The notes beneath the pieces are model-generated. The model was not told the DNA's origin. It saw only the letters and a program-made list of their open reading frames with translations, and searched no databases. The translations under genes were made by a program, and so were the position numbers. This document shows positions 1 through 8,799 of a DNA stretch of 34,032 nt, in pieces; the stretch's first letter is position 1; each line of letters opens with the position of its first letter. Origin of the DNA: Anaerocolumna sp. (GTDB lineage Bacteria > Bacillota > Clostridia > Lachnospirales > Lachnospiraceae); NCBI GenBank assembly GCA_029239975.1, contig JARBTX010000042.1, forward strand, positions 1-34,032, written 5' to 3'.

Positions 1-160
1 AAAAGATAATGAGACTTTAGATAGTGCTCTACGTCGATTCAAGAGAAACTGTGCGAAGGCAGGTATTCAGCAAGAAATCCGTAAAAGAGAGCATTATGAA
101 AAGCCGAGTGTAAGACGTAAGAAAAAGTCTGAAGCAGCTCGTAAGCGTAAATTTAAATAG
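1..160 (+). CDS. rpsU: 30S ribosomal protein bS21, 3' part
   Basis: The reading frame is open from base 2 to the TAG at 158-160 and gives the last 52 residues; the 5' end lies outside the window. It reads [15 protein letters not shown] and continues through a lysine/arginine-rich tail ending RKRKFK. This is the typical bS21 pattern: an acidic start, the ALRRFKR core, then a basic helix. bS21 is a small ribosomal subunit protein near the mRNA exit region, known to act in translation initiation. In Bacillus, rpsU lies a few genes upstream of yqfC-yqfD-phoH, so finding it next to yqfC here supports the call. A terminator follows 20 bases after the stop. Confidence 0.95.
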   Translation, partial: KDNETLDSALRRFKRNCAKAGIQQEIRKREHYEKPSVRRKKKSEAARKRKFK

Positions 161-180
161 TGGATTTTAATCTACACAGG

Positions 181-220
181 TAAACCCTTGAGTCTATGAT
201 TCAAGGGTTTAATTATATTT
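181..220 (+). terminator. Rho-independent terminator after rpsU
   Basis: An 11-bp perfect stem (TAAACCCTTGA at 181-191 pairing with TCAAGGGTTTA at 201-211) encloses a 9-base loop. The following sequence (AATTATATTT) is T-rich but not an uninterrupted T run. It separates rpsU from yqfC. Confidence 0.8.
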
Positions 221-321
221 ATCAATATTCGAAAAGTCTATGAATATCAAAATCTAAAATTCTTAACAAACTCCCCAATAATTAACTAAGCTGAATCTAT
301 CAAGCATATAAGTTCAGTTAT

Positions 322-350
322 GCATAGGACATGATAAAATCCCATATATT
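322..350 (+). promoter_or_regulatory. possible SigE-type promoter for yqfC-yqfD
   Basis: GCATAGG (322-328) and CATATATT (343-350), 14 bases apart, resemble the -35 and -10 elements of mother-cell SigE promoters. The Bacillus yqfC-yqfD genes belong to the SigE regulon. A TATAAT at 352-357 is an alternative SigA -10, but no good -35 lies 17 bases upstream of it. The assignment is tentative. Confidence 0.35.
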
Positions 351-385
351 CTATAATAGTACCTTAATAATTTGGAGTGGTATGG

Positions 386-772
386 ATGAATAAAAAATTA
401 AAATCAAACCATAAGAAATATAAGTTAGAATCAAATAAAGAAATATATAATCGAATTGATAAAAATAAGAAACAAGAAAAAGCAGAGAGAGAAACCTACC
501 TTGAGATACTTTCAAATCAATTAAAGCTTCCATCTGATATTTTAGCAGGTGCACCAATTATTACAGCTTTAGGAAGAAATGAAGTATGTGTTGAAAATTA
601 TAAAGGTATTTTAGAATACAACAACAATATTATTAAAATTCTTACAAAGATTGGTCGGGTTAATATTGAAGGTAAGAATTTAGTGATTCAGTATTTTACC
701 AACGATGAAATGAAAATCACTGGTATGATATACTCCATAAATTACGTAAATAGTAAAGAGCAATCAAAATAA
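386..772 (+). CDS. yqfC: sporulation protein YqfC
   Basis: This 128-residue protein matches the YqfC family. The C-terminal ~80 residues hold the family core: LPSDILAGAPIITALG, then E-x-Y-K-G-I-L-E-Y and an ending with I-T-G-M-I-Y. The N-terminal ~45 residues are a lysine-rich, hydrophilic extension, so the protein is somewhat longer than the roughly 90-residue Bacillus form. ATG at 386 is preferred over the in-frame GTG at 377 because GGAG (374-377) lies 8 bases before it. In Bacillus it is expressed in the mother cell during sporulation and is co-transcribed with yqfD; its biochemical role is unknown. yqfD follows 41 bases downstream, and a possible SigE promoter lies upstream. Confidence 0.85.
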   Translation: MNKKLKSNHKKYKLESNKEIYNRIDKNKKQEKAERETYLEILSNQLKLPSDILAGAPIITALGRNEVCVENYKGILEYNNNIIKILTKIGRVNIEGKNLVIQYFTNDEMKITGMIYSINYVNSKEQSK

Positions 773-813
773 CTTAAAATAAATTTTTGAATAGACAGAA
801 TGGAGGTTTATGA

Positions 814-2055
814 ATGTTATCAAAGTTATTAAGGTGGTTACAAGGGTACCTTTTAATTCAGATGAAAGGACAATCGCCAGAACGTTTTATAAATTTATGT
901 AGTAATCGAATGGTTTATTTATGGGATTTAAAGAATGTAGATGGTTATTATCAAAGTCACATTACCTTAAAGGAATATAGAAAATTAAAACCAATCGCAA
1001 GAAAAACAGGTACAATTCCCTATATAAAAAAGAAATGTGGATTACCATTTTTAATGCATAAGTATAAAAAACGTAAGGGTTATATAGCCGGAGTTTTACT
1101 ATTTTGTGTGATTTTATACATATTGTCTCTGTTTATTTGGGATGTAAATATCTTAGGAGGACATACCTATACAGAAGAGGCAATGGTTAAATTTTTAAAA
1201 AGCAATCAAATTTATATAGGATTACAGAAAAAAAACGTCAATTGCCAAGACATAGAAGTGTTAATTCGTAATACATATAAAGATATTGGATGGGTATCTG
1301 CTGAAATTAAAGGAACTAGATTAATAATTAAAATAGAAGAAACAAAAATGCCTACCCCTGCAGTTACCGCTTCAACACCATGTCATATTGTTGCTGCAAA
1401 GGATTGTATTATAGATAGTATTGTTGTTAGAACCGGAATTCCATCAGTAAAAATTGGATCTGTTGTGAAAAAAGGTGATCCATTGGTATCTGGAATCATT
1501 GATATAATTGGTGATAATTTAGAAGTTGTTGAAAAAATCCCAGTTATAGCAGATGCTGACATAATTGGAAAGACTTACTATGAATATAATGATACCTTTT
1601 CAATGAATTATATTGATAAACAGTACACAGGGAAAATCAAAACTGGATATAGCTTTTCTTTATTTTTAAAAAAATTTAATTTATATAAACCTAGAATTCC
1701 ATATGGTAAATATGATATAATTGTGGATGAATTTACATTACACCTAGGTGACAATTTTTACCTACCGGCAAGTTATTCCGTAATTAAGTATCCAGAATAT
1801 ACGGAAACGAAGAAAAAATACACAGAATTAGAAGCAAAAACCATTGCAAAAGATAAGTTACAAAGATTTTTAAATAATTTAGTTGAAAATGATGTTTTAA
1901 TTCTCGAAAATAATGTTAAAATAGCAATAGAGAAAAATTCTTGCACTGTAAGCGGAAAAATAATCGTACTGGAATCAGTGAAAGAATTTAAAACTATTGA
2001 CGACAGCGAGTGGAGGATTACAAATACAGATGAGTCTAATGGAAACGATAATTGA
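814..2055 (+). CDS. yqfD: sporulation protein YqfD
   Basis: A 413-residue membrane protein of the YqfD family. The N-terminal part has the family pattern (LLRWLQGYL, then P-E-R-F-I-N-L-C near residues 22-29). One strong transmembrane helix lies at about residues 89-112, followed by D-V-N-I-L-G and a long extracytoplasmic part. A glycine-rich stretch around residues 200-235 (GIPSVKIGSVVKKGDPLVSG) resembles a barrel-sandwich fold. The start is set by TGGAGG at 801-806, eight bases ahead of the ATG. YqfD is known to be needed for normal sporulation in Bacillus; its exact role is unclear. The last 26 bases overlap phoH, suggesting translational coupling. Confidence 0.9.
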   Translation: MLSKLLRWLQGYLLIQMKGQSPERFINLCSNRMVYLWDLKNVDGYYQSHITLKEYRKLKPIARKTGTIPYIKKKCGLPFLMHKYKKRKGYIAGVLLFCVILYILSLFIWDVNILGGHTYTEEAMVKFLKSNQIYIGLQKKNVNCQDIEVLIRNTYKDIGWVSAEIKGTRLIIKIEETKMPTPAVTASTPCHIVAAKDCIIDSIVVRTGIPSVKIGSVVKKGDPLVSGIIDIIGDNLEVVEKIPVIADADIIGKTYYEYNDTFSMNYIDKQYTGKIKTGYSFSLFLKKFNLYKPRIPYGKYDIIVDEFTLHLGDNFYLPASYSVIKYPEYTETKKKYTELEAKTIAKDKLQRFLNNLVENDVLILENNVKIAIEKNSCTVSGKIIVLESVKEFKTIDDSEWRITNTDESNGNDN

Positions 2056-3094
2056 TGTGCCTATTGAACACGAAAAAAATGTATTCGGTCAGTTCGACGC
2101 ACATGTAAAAATGATTGAAAAAACGCTAAATGTAACCATAATAGCAAGAAACGGTGAGATTAAGCTTATTGGTGAAAATGATAACGTAACGAAAGCAAAA
2201 AGTGTATTTCTAAACTTGATTGAATTATCAAGAAGAGGTAATACAATTATGGAGCAGAATGTTAATTATGCGTTATCCTTGTGTTTTGATAACAAAGAAT
2301 CTGCTATTGTAGAAATCGATCAAGACTTAATATGTCACACAATTGCAGGTAAGCCGATAAAACCAAAGACACTTGGTCAAAAATCATATGTTGATTTAAT
2401 CAGAAAGAAAATGATAACCTTTGGTGTCGGTCCTGCTGGAACAGGTAAAACATACCTTGCAATGGCAATGGCAGTTACAGCATTTAAAGCAGATGACGTA
2501 AGTAAAATTATATTAACTCGTCCAGCAATTGAAGCGGGTGAGAAGCTAGGATTTCTTCCTGGAGATTTACAAAGTAAAGTAGACCCATATTTAAGACCAC
2601 TCTATGATGCGCTTTATCAGATCATGGGTGCAGAAGGATATCTAAAGAATACAGAAAAGGGATTGATTGAGGTTGCACCCCTTGCTTATATGAGAGGACG
2701 AACCTTAGAGAATGCTTTCATTATTTTAGATGAAGCTCAAAACACAACGCCTGCTCAAATGAAGATGTTTTTAACACGTATTGGTTTTGGTTCTAAAGTA
2801 GTTATTACAGGAGATTTATCACAAAAGGATTTACCAACGGGTACACAATCTGGTCTTGATGTGGCATTAAAAGTATTAGGTAAAATCGATGATATTGGTT
2901 TTGCATTTCTAACAGGTCAGGACGTAGTAAGACATCCACTTGTACAAAAAATTGTAATGGCATATGAATCATATGAAAGTAAGGTTAGCAAGACCGATAC
3001 AACAAATGATAAGAATAAATATCAGAGAAAATTTGTAAAGAATACAAAAATCCAAAATAATAACGATAAATCATACAAAAGAAAAAAATCATAA
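2030..3094 (+). CDS. phoH: PhoH-like P-loop ATPase
   Basis: A 354-residue PhoH family ATPase. The N-terminal ~70 residues look like a small KH-type RNA-binding fold. The ATPase domain has Walker A GPAGTGKT at residues 134-141 and Walker B I-I-L-D-E-A-Q-N around residue 234. The S-G-L-D-V-A motif and the R-H-P-L-V segment are also typical. The C-terminal ~40 residues are basic and asparagine-rich. The start is ATG 2030, with GGAGG at 2012-2016 inside the end of yqfD; the spacing of 13 bases is long, and ATG 2039 is possible. The family is linked to RNA metabolism, and its neighbour ybeY is an rRNA-maturation gene, the usual association. Confidence 0.93.
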   Translation: MSLMETIIDVPIEHEKNVFGQFDAHVKMIEKTLNVTIIARNGEIKLIGENDNVTKAKSVFLNLIELSRRGNTIMEQNVNYALSLCFDNKESAIVEIDQDLICHTIAGKPIKPKTLGQKSYVDLIRKKMITFGVGPAGTGKTYLAMAMAVTAFKADDVSKIILTRPAIEAGEKLGFLPGDLQSKVDPYLRPLYDALYQIMGAEGYLKNTEKGLIEVAPLAYMRGRTLENAFIILDEAQNTTPAQMKMFLTRIGFGSKVVITGDLSQKDLPTGTQSGLDVALKVLGKIDDIGFAFLTGQDVVRHPLVQKIVMAYESYESKVSKTDTTNDKNKYQRKFVKNTKIQNNNDKSYKRKKS

Positions 3095-3109
3095 AAATAC
3101 AAAAGTAAA

Positions 3110-3126
3110 GCTTGTTTAAAACAAGC
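3110..3126 (+). other. small hairpin before the HD-protein gene
   Basis: GCTTGTT (3110-3116) and AACAAGC (3120-3126) form a 7-bp stem with a 3-base loop between phoH and the next ribosome binding site. No T run follows, so it is unlikely to terminate. It may shape translation or processing of the polycistronic mRNA. Confidence 0.4.
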
Positions 3127-3140
3127 AGATGGGAGTTTTA

Positions 3141-4532
3141 GTGAAACAGAGTAATACCAGCCGTTTTGATATACCATTTTCTTTACTTTGGGGTATATTA
3201 GGATTTTTATCAATCTTTATTATTTCTATTACTGGATATCAAAAAGGGACAAGTTTTTCAAATATATTAAAATTATCTTTACTTGCAATCGTGCTAATAT
3301 CAGTGATTGTTTTTTATGTAATCTCACATCATATGAAGATTAAGGATATACCATATTTTAAAACAATATTAATCACGGCTTATATTATATCATTAATCTT
3401 CATAATGATTACTGAAGGAAAGATTGAATTCAACATCTGGATGGTTGGAAGTTTAAGTGTTGCAATGTTACTAGATACGAATCTAGGCTATCTAGTAACG
3501 TATAATTTAATCTTTATTGCAAGCATGGTTGGTGAATTAAATACGCAATCCATTATATATCTATTTGTTATTGGAACTTTTTTATGCTTAATGTCAAAGT
3601 ACGTTAAAAAGGTTGCAACCATTGGATATGCAATAATTATTATATTATCTATGCAGATAATATTGCTTTTTATAATTAATAATTTTATACTAAAAAAAGC
3701 GCTTACTATGGATGCTCTATACTCTGTTTTATCAAGTTTAGCAGTCATCTGTATTTCTTATGGAGAATTTTACTTCTATAGTAAAAACGACAAGAACAAA
3801 TTGGATGAAACATTAGAAGATGAGTTTTTAGGACAAGCTAATGGTTTACCTAGTAATATTGATTACGCAAAAGATAACATCGTACATGGTAATACGGCAT
3901 TAAACGATAATGCCTTACAGAATGATAGTGCTTTATCAAATGATAGTGCTTTATCAAATGATAGTTCTGGATCAAATGATAATATCTTATTAAACAATAA
4001 GATATTATCACCTGGTACACATACCTTTGATGAAGTTTTAGATACTAACTTCCCATTATTACAAAGACTACGTGATTATTCATTAAAGATCTACGAGCAT
4101 TCATTATTAATTAGTGAGATATCAGCAAACGCAGCATCATTAATAGGAGTAAATGAAACCATTGCACGTGTAGGTGGTCTTTATCATGAAATCGGTCGTA
4201 TTGAGAGTAGTCAATATGTTGAGTCAGGTGTTATGTTAGTTGAAGCTTATCATTTACCGAAACAGGTCTTAGATATTATTCGGCAACATAACGTGAAATA
4301 TGACAAACCGAAATCTCCAGAAGCGGCAATCGTAATGCTGGCAATTAGCATTGTAGCTACGAAAGAATATTTAGAAAAAACCAATCCTAATGAACAAAGT
4401 AATAAACTAATAACTACTGAGAAAATAGTTGATAATGTATTCCAAATGCGATTGTCAAAGGGTAGTTTAGACGAATCAGGTTTATCACTGAAACAATTTA
4501 ATGAATTAAGAGAATTTTTCTTAACAATATAG
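3141..4532 (+). CDS. membrane HD-domain protein, degenerate PgpH/YqfF-like
   Basis: A 463-residue protein in the place where Bacillus has pgpH (yqfF), the cyclic di-AMP phosphodiesterase, between phoH and ybeY. Residues ~10-210 hold about seven hydrophobic helices; residues ~245-290 are a low-complexity repeat; an HD domain follows. The large extracytoplasmic domain of PgpH (~700 residues) is absent. The HD signature is altered: His320 is kept, but HD is His349-Glu350, the HH pair is His383-Asn384, and the later metal-ligand Asp appears to be Ile402. It is therefore probably not an active metal-dependent hydrolase, though it may still bind nucleotide. GTG 3141 is preferred because GGGAG lies 5 bases before it; ATG 3129 has no good binding site. 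Confidence 0.8.
   Translation: MKQSNTSRFDIPFSLLWGILGFLSIFIISITGYQKGTSFSNILKLSLLAIVLISVIVFYVISHHMKIKDIPYFKTILITAYIISLIFIMITEGKIEFNIWMVGSLSVAMLLDTNLGYLVTYNLIFIASMVGELNTQSIIYLFVIGTFLCLMSKYVKKVATIGYAIIIILSMQIILLFIINNFILKKALTMDALYSVLSSLAVICISYGEFYFYSKNDKNKLDETLEDEFLGQANGLPSNIDYAKDNIVHGNTALNDNALQNDSALSNDSALSNDSSGSNDNILLNNKILSPGTHTFDEVLDTNFPLLQRLRDYSLKIYEHSLLISEISANAASLIGVNETIARVGGLYHEIGRIESSQYVESGVMLVEAYHLPKQVLDIIRQHNVKYDKPKSPEAAIVMLAISIVATKEYLEKTNPNEQSNKLITTEKIVDNVFQMRLSKGSLDESGLSLKQFNELREFFLTI
3894..4001 (+). repeat. in-frame 18-bp tandem repeat inside the HD protein
   Basis: Six 18-bp units encode TALNDN, ALQNDS, ALSNDS, ALSNDS, SGSNDN and ILLNNK. The units at 3930-3947 and 3948-3965 are identical. 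Because 18 is a multiple of 3, unit gain or loss keeps the frame. It forms the linker between the membrane part and the HD domain. Confidence 0.9.
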
Positions 4533-4607
4533 AAAAGTAATATTGAATCAAAATCATATACTTATATCTACATAGATAGGAAATGAAGTAAAATAAGGGG
4601 GATAAAA

Positions 4608-5105
4608 ATGACATTAAATTTAGAGTATGAAACAGAAATAGAGCTTGATTTCGATTATAAAAGTATTATTGAAAAAGTGGTTGATAAGGCACTAGACCAA
4701 GAGGGGTGCCCGTATGAAGTAGAATTAAATGTAATATTAACAGATAACCAAGAAATTAGATTGATTAATAAAGATTATAGAGATATTGATGCTCCAACTG
4801 ACGTTTTATCTTTTCCTATGCTTGATTATACGACTCCATCTGATTTTTCCGGTCTAGAAGAGGATGAAGACAATTATTTTAATCCGGAATCTGGAGAGTT
4901 AATGTTAGGAGATATTATTGTTTCAGTTGAAAAAGTTATAGAACAAGCAAAAGAATACGGTCATTCAAATGAAAGAGAGTTAGCATTTCTTATAGCTCAT
5001 AGCATGATGCATTTATTTGGTTATGATCATATGGAAGACGATGAAAGAATTATTATGGAAGAAAAGCAACGAAATGTGCTTGAAGAACTTAATATAAATC
5101 GTTAA
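4608..5105 (+). CDS. ybeY: endoribonuclease YbeY (rRNA maturation factor)
   Basis: A 165-residue UPF0054/YbeY family protein. The zinc-binding signature H-x3-H-x5-H is present at His131, His135 and His141 (HSMMHLFGYDH). The upstream motif A-P-T-D-V-L-S-F-P-M and the G-D-I-I-V-S segment are also conserved. YbeY is a single-strand-specific endoribonuclease acting in 16S rRNA 3'-end maturation and ribosome quality control. AAGGGGGA just upstream of ATG 4608 is a strong ribosome binding site. An acidic insertion (residues ~80-100, E/D-rich) precedes the catalytic region. The order phoH-HD protein-ybeY is conserved in Firmicutes; the usual next genes (dgkA, cdd, era) are not here. Confidence 0.96.
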   Translation: MTLNLEYETEIELDFDYKSIIEKVVDKALDQEGCPYEVELNVILTDNQEIRLINKDYRDIDAPTDVLSFPMLDYTTPSDFSGLEEDEDNYFNPESGELMLGDIIVSVEKVIEQAKEYGHSNERELAFLIAHSMMHLFGYDHMEDDERIIMEEKQRNVLEELNINR

Positions 5106-5120
5106 TAGGAGACTGCTAAA

Positions 5121-6227
5121 ATGAAAAAACATACTATTTTAATATTATTGGCTGTAATGATGCTTTCATTAATAGGTTGTAAGAAAAAAGATACGAAGGA
5201 TGAGCCAGTTGTAACTGAAATACCTACACCTACTGTTGTTACACCTACAGATACACCTACAGTGACACCAACAGAAGAACCAGAAAATCATGACGGAGAA
5301 GTTATTAGTAAACTCACTGGACTTTGGGTACCAGAAGAGGTAGGTAATAAAAGACCTTATGCGATTATGTTCAATAATATAAAATTAGCTTCACCACAAA
5401 GCGGTACTTCTGAAGCAAGTATTCTTTATGAAGCAATTGTAGAGGGTGGAATAACCAGATTAATGGGTATTTTTGAAGAGTTAAATGAAACTAGAATTGG
5501 TTCAGTAAGAAGTGCAAGACATTATTTTGTAAGTTTTGCTGATGAATATGATGCAATTTATGTTCATTATGGTGAAACAACCTATGCTACTAAAAAAATA
5601 AAAGCTTTAGGAATTGATAACTTAAGTGGGTTAACTGGTATTGAAAGTACTGTGTTTTTCCGTGACAAATCTATTAAAGCTCCTCATAATGCTTTTGCAA
5701 CAAAAGATGGTATTTTAAAAGGAACTGAAAAGTTAGGATATCGTACGGATTACGAGAATGACTATGAAGGACATTTTAAGTTTTATGAGAAGGATACAGA
5801 TCTAAGTTCCGATATAAATGTAGAGCAAATAGTACTTAATTTTACAAATTATACTAGTCCTTATTTTAACTATAATAAGGATGATAAATTGTATTATAGA
5901 TTTCAATTTGGTACAGAACATATTGATTATAATACGGGAAAACAGTTGGCATTTAAAAATATCATAGTACAATTTGTAAAAGAGTGGGACATTGATAAAA
6001 ATGATTATCAAACTATGGATATTGAAAATGCCAAAGGTACTGGATATTATATAACCAATGGTAAGAAAATTGATATTACTTGGCAGAAAAATGAACAATC
6101 TAAAAAGATGAGATATTATGATTCTGCGGGTAATGAGTTAACAATCAATCCAGGCAAAACTTATATAGCTGTATTTCCGAATAATCAAATCAATGACGTA
6201 AATTTAAATAGTGAAAGAAAGAAATAA
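5121..6227 (+). CDS. DUF3048 domain lipoprotein (YerB-like)
   Basis: A 368-residue exported lipoprotein. The signal peptide has a short KK start, a hydrophobic core and a lipobox ending in L-I-G-C (Cys20). A Thr/Pro/Glu-rich linker (residues ~28-55) follows. The rest matches DUF3048: R-P-Y-A-I-M-F-N-N, the R-I-G-S-V-R-S-A-R-H-Y motif and Y-V-H-Y-G. The best-known relative is Bacillus YerB; its molecular function is not established. TAGGAGA is correctly placed before ATG 5121. It starts 15 bases after ybeY and lies 35 bases before the flippase gene, so it is probably in the same transcript. It would sit on the outer face of the membrane. Confidence 0.85.
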   Translation: MKKHTILILLAVMMLSLIGCKKKDTKDEPVVTEIPTPTVVTPTDTPTVTPTEEPENHDGEVISKLTGLWVPEEVGNKRPYAIMFNNIKLASPQSGTSEASILYEAIVEGGITRLMGIFEELNETRIGSVRSARHYFVSFADEYDAIYVHYGETTYATKKIKALGIDNLSGLTGIESTVFFRDKSIKAPHNAFATKDGILKGTEKLGYRTDYENDYEGHFKFYEKDTDLSSDINVEQIVLNFTNYTSPYFNYNKDDKLYYRFQFGTEHIDYNTGKQLAFKNIIVQFVKEWDIDKNDYQTMDIENAKGTGYYITNGKKIDITWQKNEQSKKMRYYDSAGNELTINPGKTYIAVFPNNQINDVNLNSERKK

Positions 6228-6262
6228 ATTATACAAATGAGTTGTAAATTTTAGGAGGCATT

Positions 6263-7891
6263 ATGGGATCAAGTAGAAAAAGTAATAACTTTTTGGTTCA
6301 AGGTAGTATACTAGCAGCAGCATCAATTCTTTCAAGATTGATTGGAATGTTGTATCGTATACCACTAACCAATATAATAGGTGATGAAGGAAATGGTTAT
6401 TACTCCAATGCGTATTCGATTTATAGTATTGCACTAATATTATCCTCCTATAGTTTACCACTAGCTGTTTCAAAACTTGTATCAGCTCGTGTGATAAAAA
6501 AAGAGTACAAAAATTCATATAGAGTATTTTTATGTGCAATGATGTTTGCAGTTGCAGCTTGTTTAGTTACTACATTAGTTATCTTCTTTGGAGCAGATTT
6601 TTTAGCAACAACTATATATAATGATCCGAGAAGTGCATTACCGTTAAAGATTATCGCACCAACAATATTTGTCTTTGGTATTATGGGAATATTAAGGGGA
6701 TACTTTCAAGGTAAAAATACTATGTTACCTACTAGCATTTCTCAGATTTTAGAACAAGTCATCAATGCTATTGTAAGTATATCTGCAGCTTATTTATTTA
6801 TGAAAGCGCATAGTGCGTCCCAAGAGATTGCTGCTTATGGAGCAGCGGGAAGTGCCCTTGGTACAATAATGGGAGCTGTAGTATCACTTGCATTTTTATT
6901 GTTTATTTTTATTCTATATAAACCAATTATAAATAAGCAAATAAGAAAAGATAAAAGTAGCACTAGGGAGTCTTATTCTGATGTATTTCGTATATTAATA
7001 GCAACTATAATTCCAGTTATCTTTAGCCAATTGATTTTTCAACTAAGTGCCGTTATTGATGGATCATTGTTTGGACATATAATGGATTCAAATGGTGTGG
7101 CATATGAGACAAGGAGTTCGTTGTACGGAATTTATTCAAGCAAATACAAATTATTAATAGATTTACCAGTATCGATTGCATCAGCTATGGCAGTGGCAAT
7201 TGTACCTAGTATAGTTGCATCTAAAGCCCATGGATCTAACACAGAAGTAAAAACAAAAGTCCATCAAGCTATAAAATTTAATATGGTAATAGCAATCCCA
7301 GCAGCGGTTGGAATAGGAGTTCTGGCGAAACCAATTTTAAGTATATTATTTATTGGAGACATGGAATTAGCAGCAAAATTAGTTCAGATGGGTTGCATCG
7401 CTATTATATTTTTTGCACTATCAACAACATCCAATGCAATACTACAAGGTATCAATAAAATGAAGGTGCCAGTTATAAATGCTGCAATTTCGTTAAGTGT
7501 ACATATAATTCTGGTATTTATTTTATTAAAATTCTTTCATTTGAGTACATACGCTTTGGTAATTGGAAATGTTACTTTTGCATTACTAATATGTATATTG
7601 AATTGGATGTCAGTAGGTAAGTACTTATCTTATAAACAAGAAGTAGTTAAAACCTTCTTGATACCAACTGGTTGTTCTATCCTTATGGGTGGAATTGCAT
7701 TTGTCGTTTATTATGGAGTTTATAGTTTGATACAAAGTAATGCTATCAGTACTGCGGTAGCAATATTAATCGCAATCGTTGTTTATGGATGTACTTTGTT
7801 AGTGTTTAAAGGTATAACAAGGGAAGAACTATACGATATGCCAATGGGTAGAACCATAGCAAGATTTGCGGAAAAAATACATTTGTTATAA
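6263..7891 (+). CDS. SpoVB/MurJ-type MOP-superfamily lipid flippase
   Basis: A 542-residue polytopic membrane protein with about 14 hydrophobic helices, the size and pattern of the polysaccharide flippase branch of the MOP superfamily. The N-terminus (F-L-V-Q-G-S-I-L-A-A-A-S-I-L-S-R-L-I-G) and R-I-P-L-T-N-I-I-G-D-E-G are characteristic of SpoVB/YtgP-like proteins. Family members move lipid-linked cell-wall precursors across the membrane; whether this one serves vegetative wall (MurJ role) or spore cortex (SpoVB role) cannot be told from sequence. TAGGAGG lies 6 bases before ATG 6263. The neighbouring BofC-like gene gives mild support for a sporulation role. Confidence 0.85.
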   Translation: MGSSRKSNNFLVQGSILAAASILSRLIGMLYRIPLTNIIGDEGNGYYSNAYSIYSIALILSSYSLPLAVSKLVSARVIKKEYKNSYRVFLCAMMFAVAACLVTTLVIFFGADFLATTIYNDPRSALPLKIIAPTIFVFGIMGILRGYFQGKNTMLPTSISQILEQVINAIVSISAAYLFMKAHSASQEIAAYGAAGSALGTIMGAVVSLAFLLFIFILYKPIINKQIRKDKSSTRESYSDVFRILIATIIPVIFSQLIFQLSAVIDGSLFGHIMDSNGVAYETRSSLYGIYSSKYKLLIDLPVSIASAMAVAIVPSIVASKAHGSNTEVKTKVHQAIKFNMVIAIPAAVGIGVLAKPILSILFIGDMELAAKLVQMGCIAIIFFALSTTSNAILQGINKMKVPVINAAISLSVHIILVFILLKFFHLSTYALVIGNVTFALLICILNWMSVGKYLSYKQEVVKTFLIPTGCSILMGGIAFVVYYGVYSLIQSNAISTAVAILIAIVVYGCTLLVFKGITREELYDMPMGRTIARFAEKIHLL

Positions 7892-7970
7892 AATAATCGA
7901 GGTTTTATCAATTAAATATGTATAATATAGGAAAAACTAGTAAATAATTAATGCCAAAGGAGTGATTTTG

Positions 7971-8720
7971 GTGAAGATCAAAAAGGCATTTGTTTATTTT
8001 ATTAGTTTTTTTTCTATCTCTATGATGTTCTCGGTATGCTATTATTTAAGTTATAAAAATGCACTTGCTGATTTTAATAAAAATGCAGTTGAACGTAATA
8101 AAGAATTAATTCTGTCCTTAGAAAAGGATGGCATTTTAAATATAAACGATCAACAAAGTGCTAGTAATACAAACACACAATTAGCAAATCAGGATAATAA
8201 TACGAATATTGATAGTGAAAATAATTTAGACGAAACTATAGACAATACGAGTTCAGAAGTAGATACCATAAAAGAAGATACAATACTACCGACAACAAAA
8301 TATACATTACAGACGTACAATGTTAAAACTGGTGAGATGGAAGAAGAAGCATTGCCAATACCTAGTTATTTGGTTGGTTTAAATCGTGATGAGGTGGTGG
8401 AGTATCTTAGTAATTACATGCAGGATTTGCCATTAAATGAATTTGAAAAGGGATTAAGCGCATTTGAATTAATGTTATTTTCAAAAGATAATATCGTTAT
8501 TCGAAAAACCTATAATGAAGATAAAGTCGAGTATAAATATTATATAACAGCACAAAATGGTTCCATTGTAGTATATTATGGTGATAAGAAAACAGTTTTC
8601 GATTATACCGGTATTTCAGTAGATGATTTATCACAATATGAAATTGACAAATTAGAAGCTGGTATTTTAATAAAAGATTTAGATGAATTATATGCAGTGC
8701 TCGAAAATTATTCAAGTTAA
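7971..8720 (+). CDS. membrane-anchored BofC-like C-terminal domain protein
   Basis: A 249-residue protein with one N-terminal transmembrane helix (residues ~5-28), a polar Asn/Asp/Thr-rich linker (residues ~50-100) and a folded C-terminal domain. The C-terminus (Y-Y-G-D-K-K-T-V-F-D-Y-T-G-I-S, later L-E-A-G, ending E-N-Y-S-S) resembles the C-terminal domain of BofC, which in Bacillus inhibits the SpoIVB protease that triggers SigK activation. GTG 7971 is preferred over GTG 7962 because AAAGGAG (7956-7962) then has an 8-base spacing. The link to BofC is by resemblance only, and no spoIVB is in the window. A TATAAT (7921-7926) upstream lacks a clear -35. A strong terminator follows. Confidence 0.55.
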   Translation: MKIKKAFVYFISFFSISMMFSVCYYLSYKNALADFNKNAVERNKELILSLEKDGILNINDQQSASNTNTQLANQDNNTNIDSENNLDETIDNTSSEVDTIKEDTILPTTKYTLQTYNVKTGEMEEEALPIPSYLVGLNRDEVVEYLSNYMQDLPLNEFEKGLSAFELMLFSKDNIVIRKTYNEDKVEYKYYITAQNGSIVVYYGDKKTVFDYTGISVDDLSQYEIDKLEAGILIKDLDELYAVLENYSS

Positions 8721-8799
8721 CAAACCGAATATTTAACTTATTCCTATATATCGAATACACCTTGAATCAAAAAATACTTTATTTTTATTCCAATTATAG

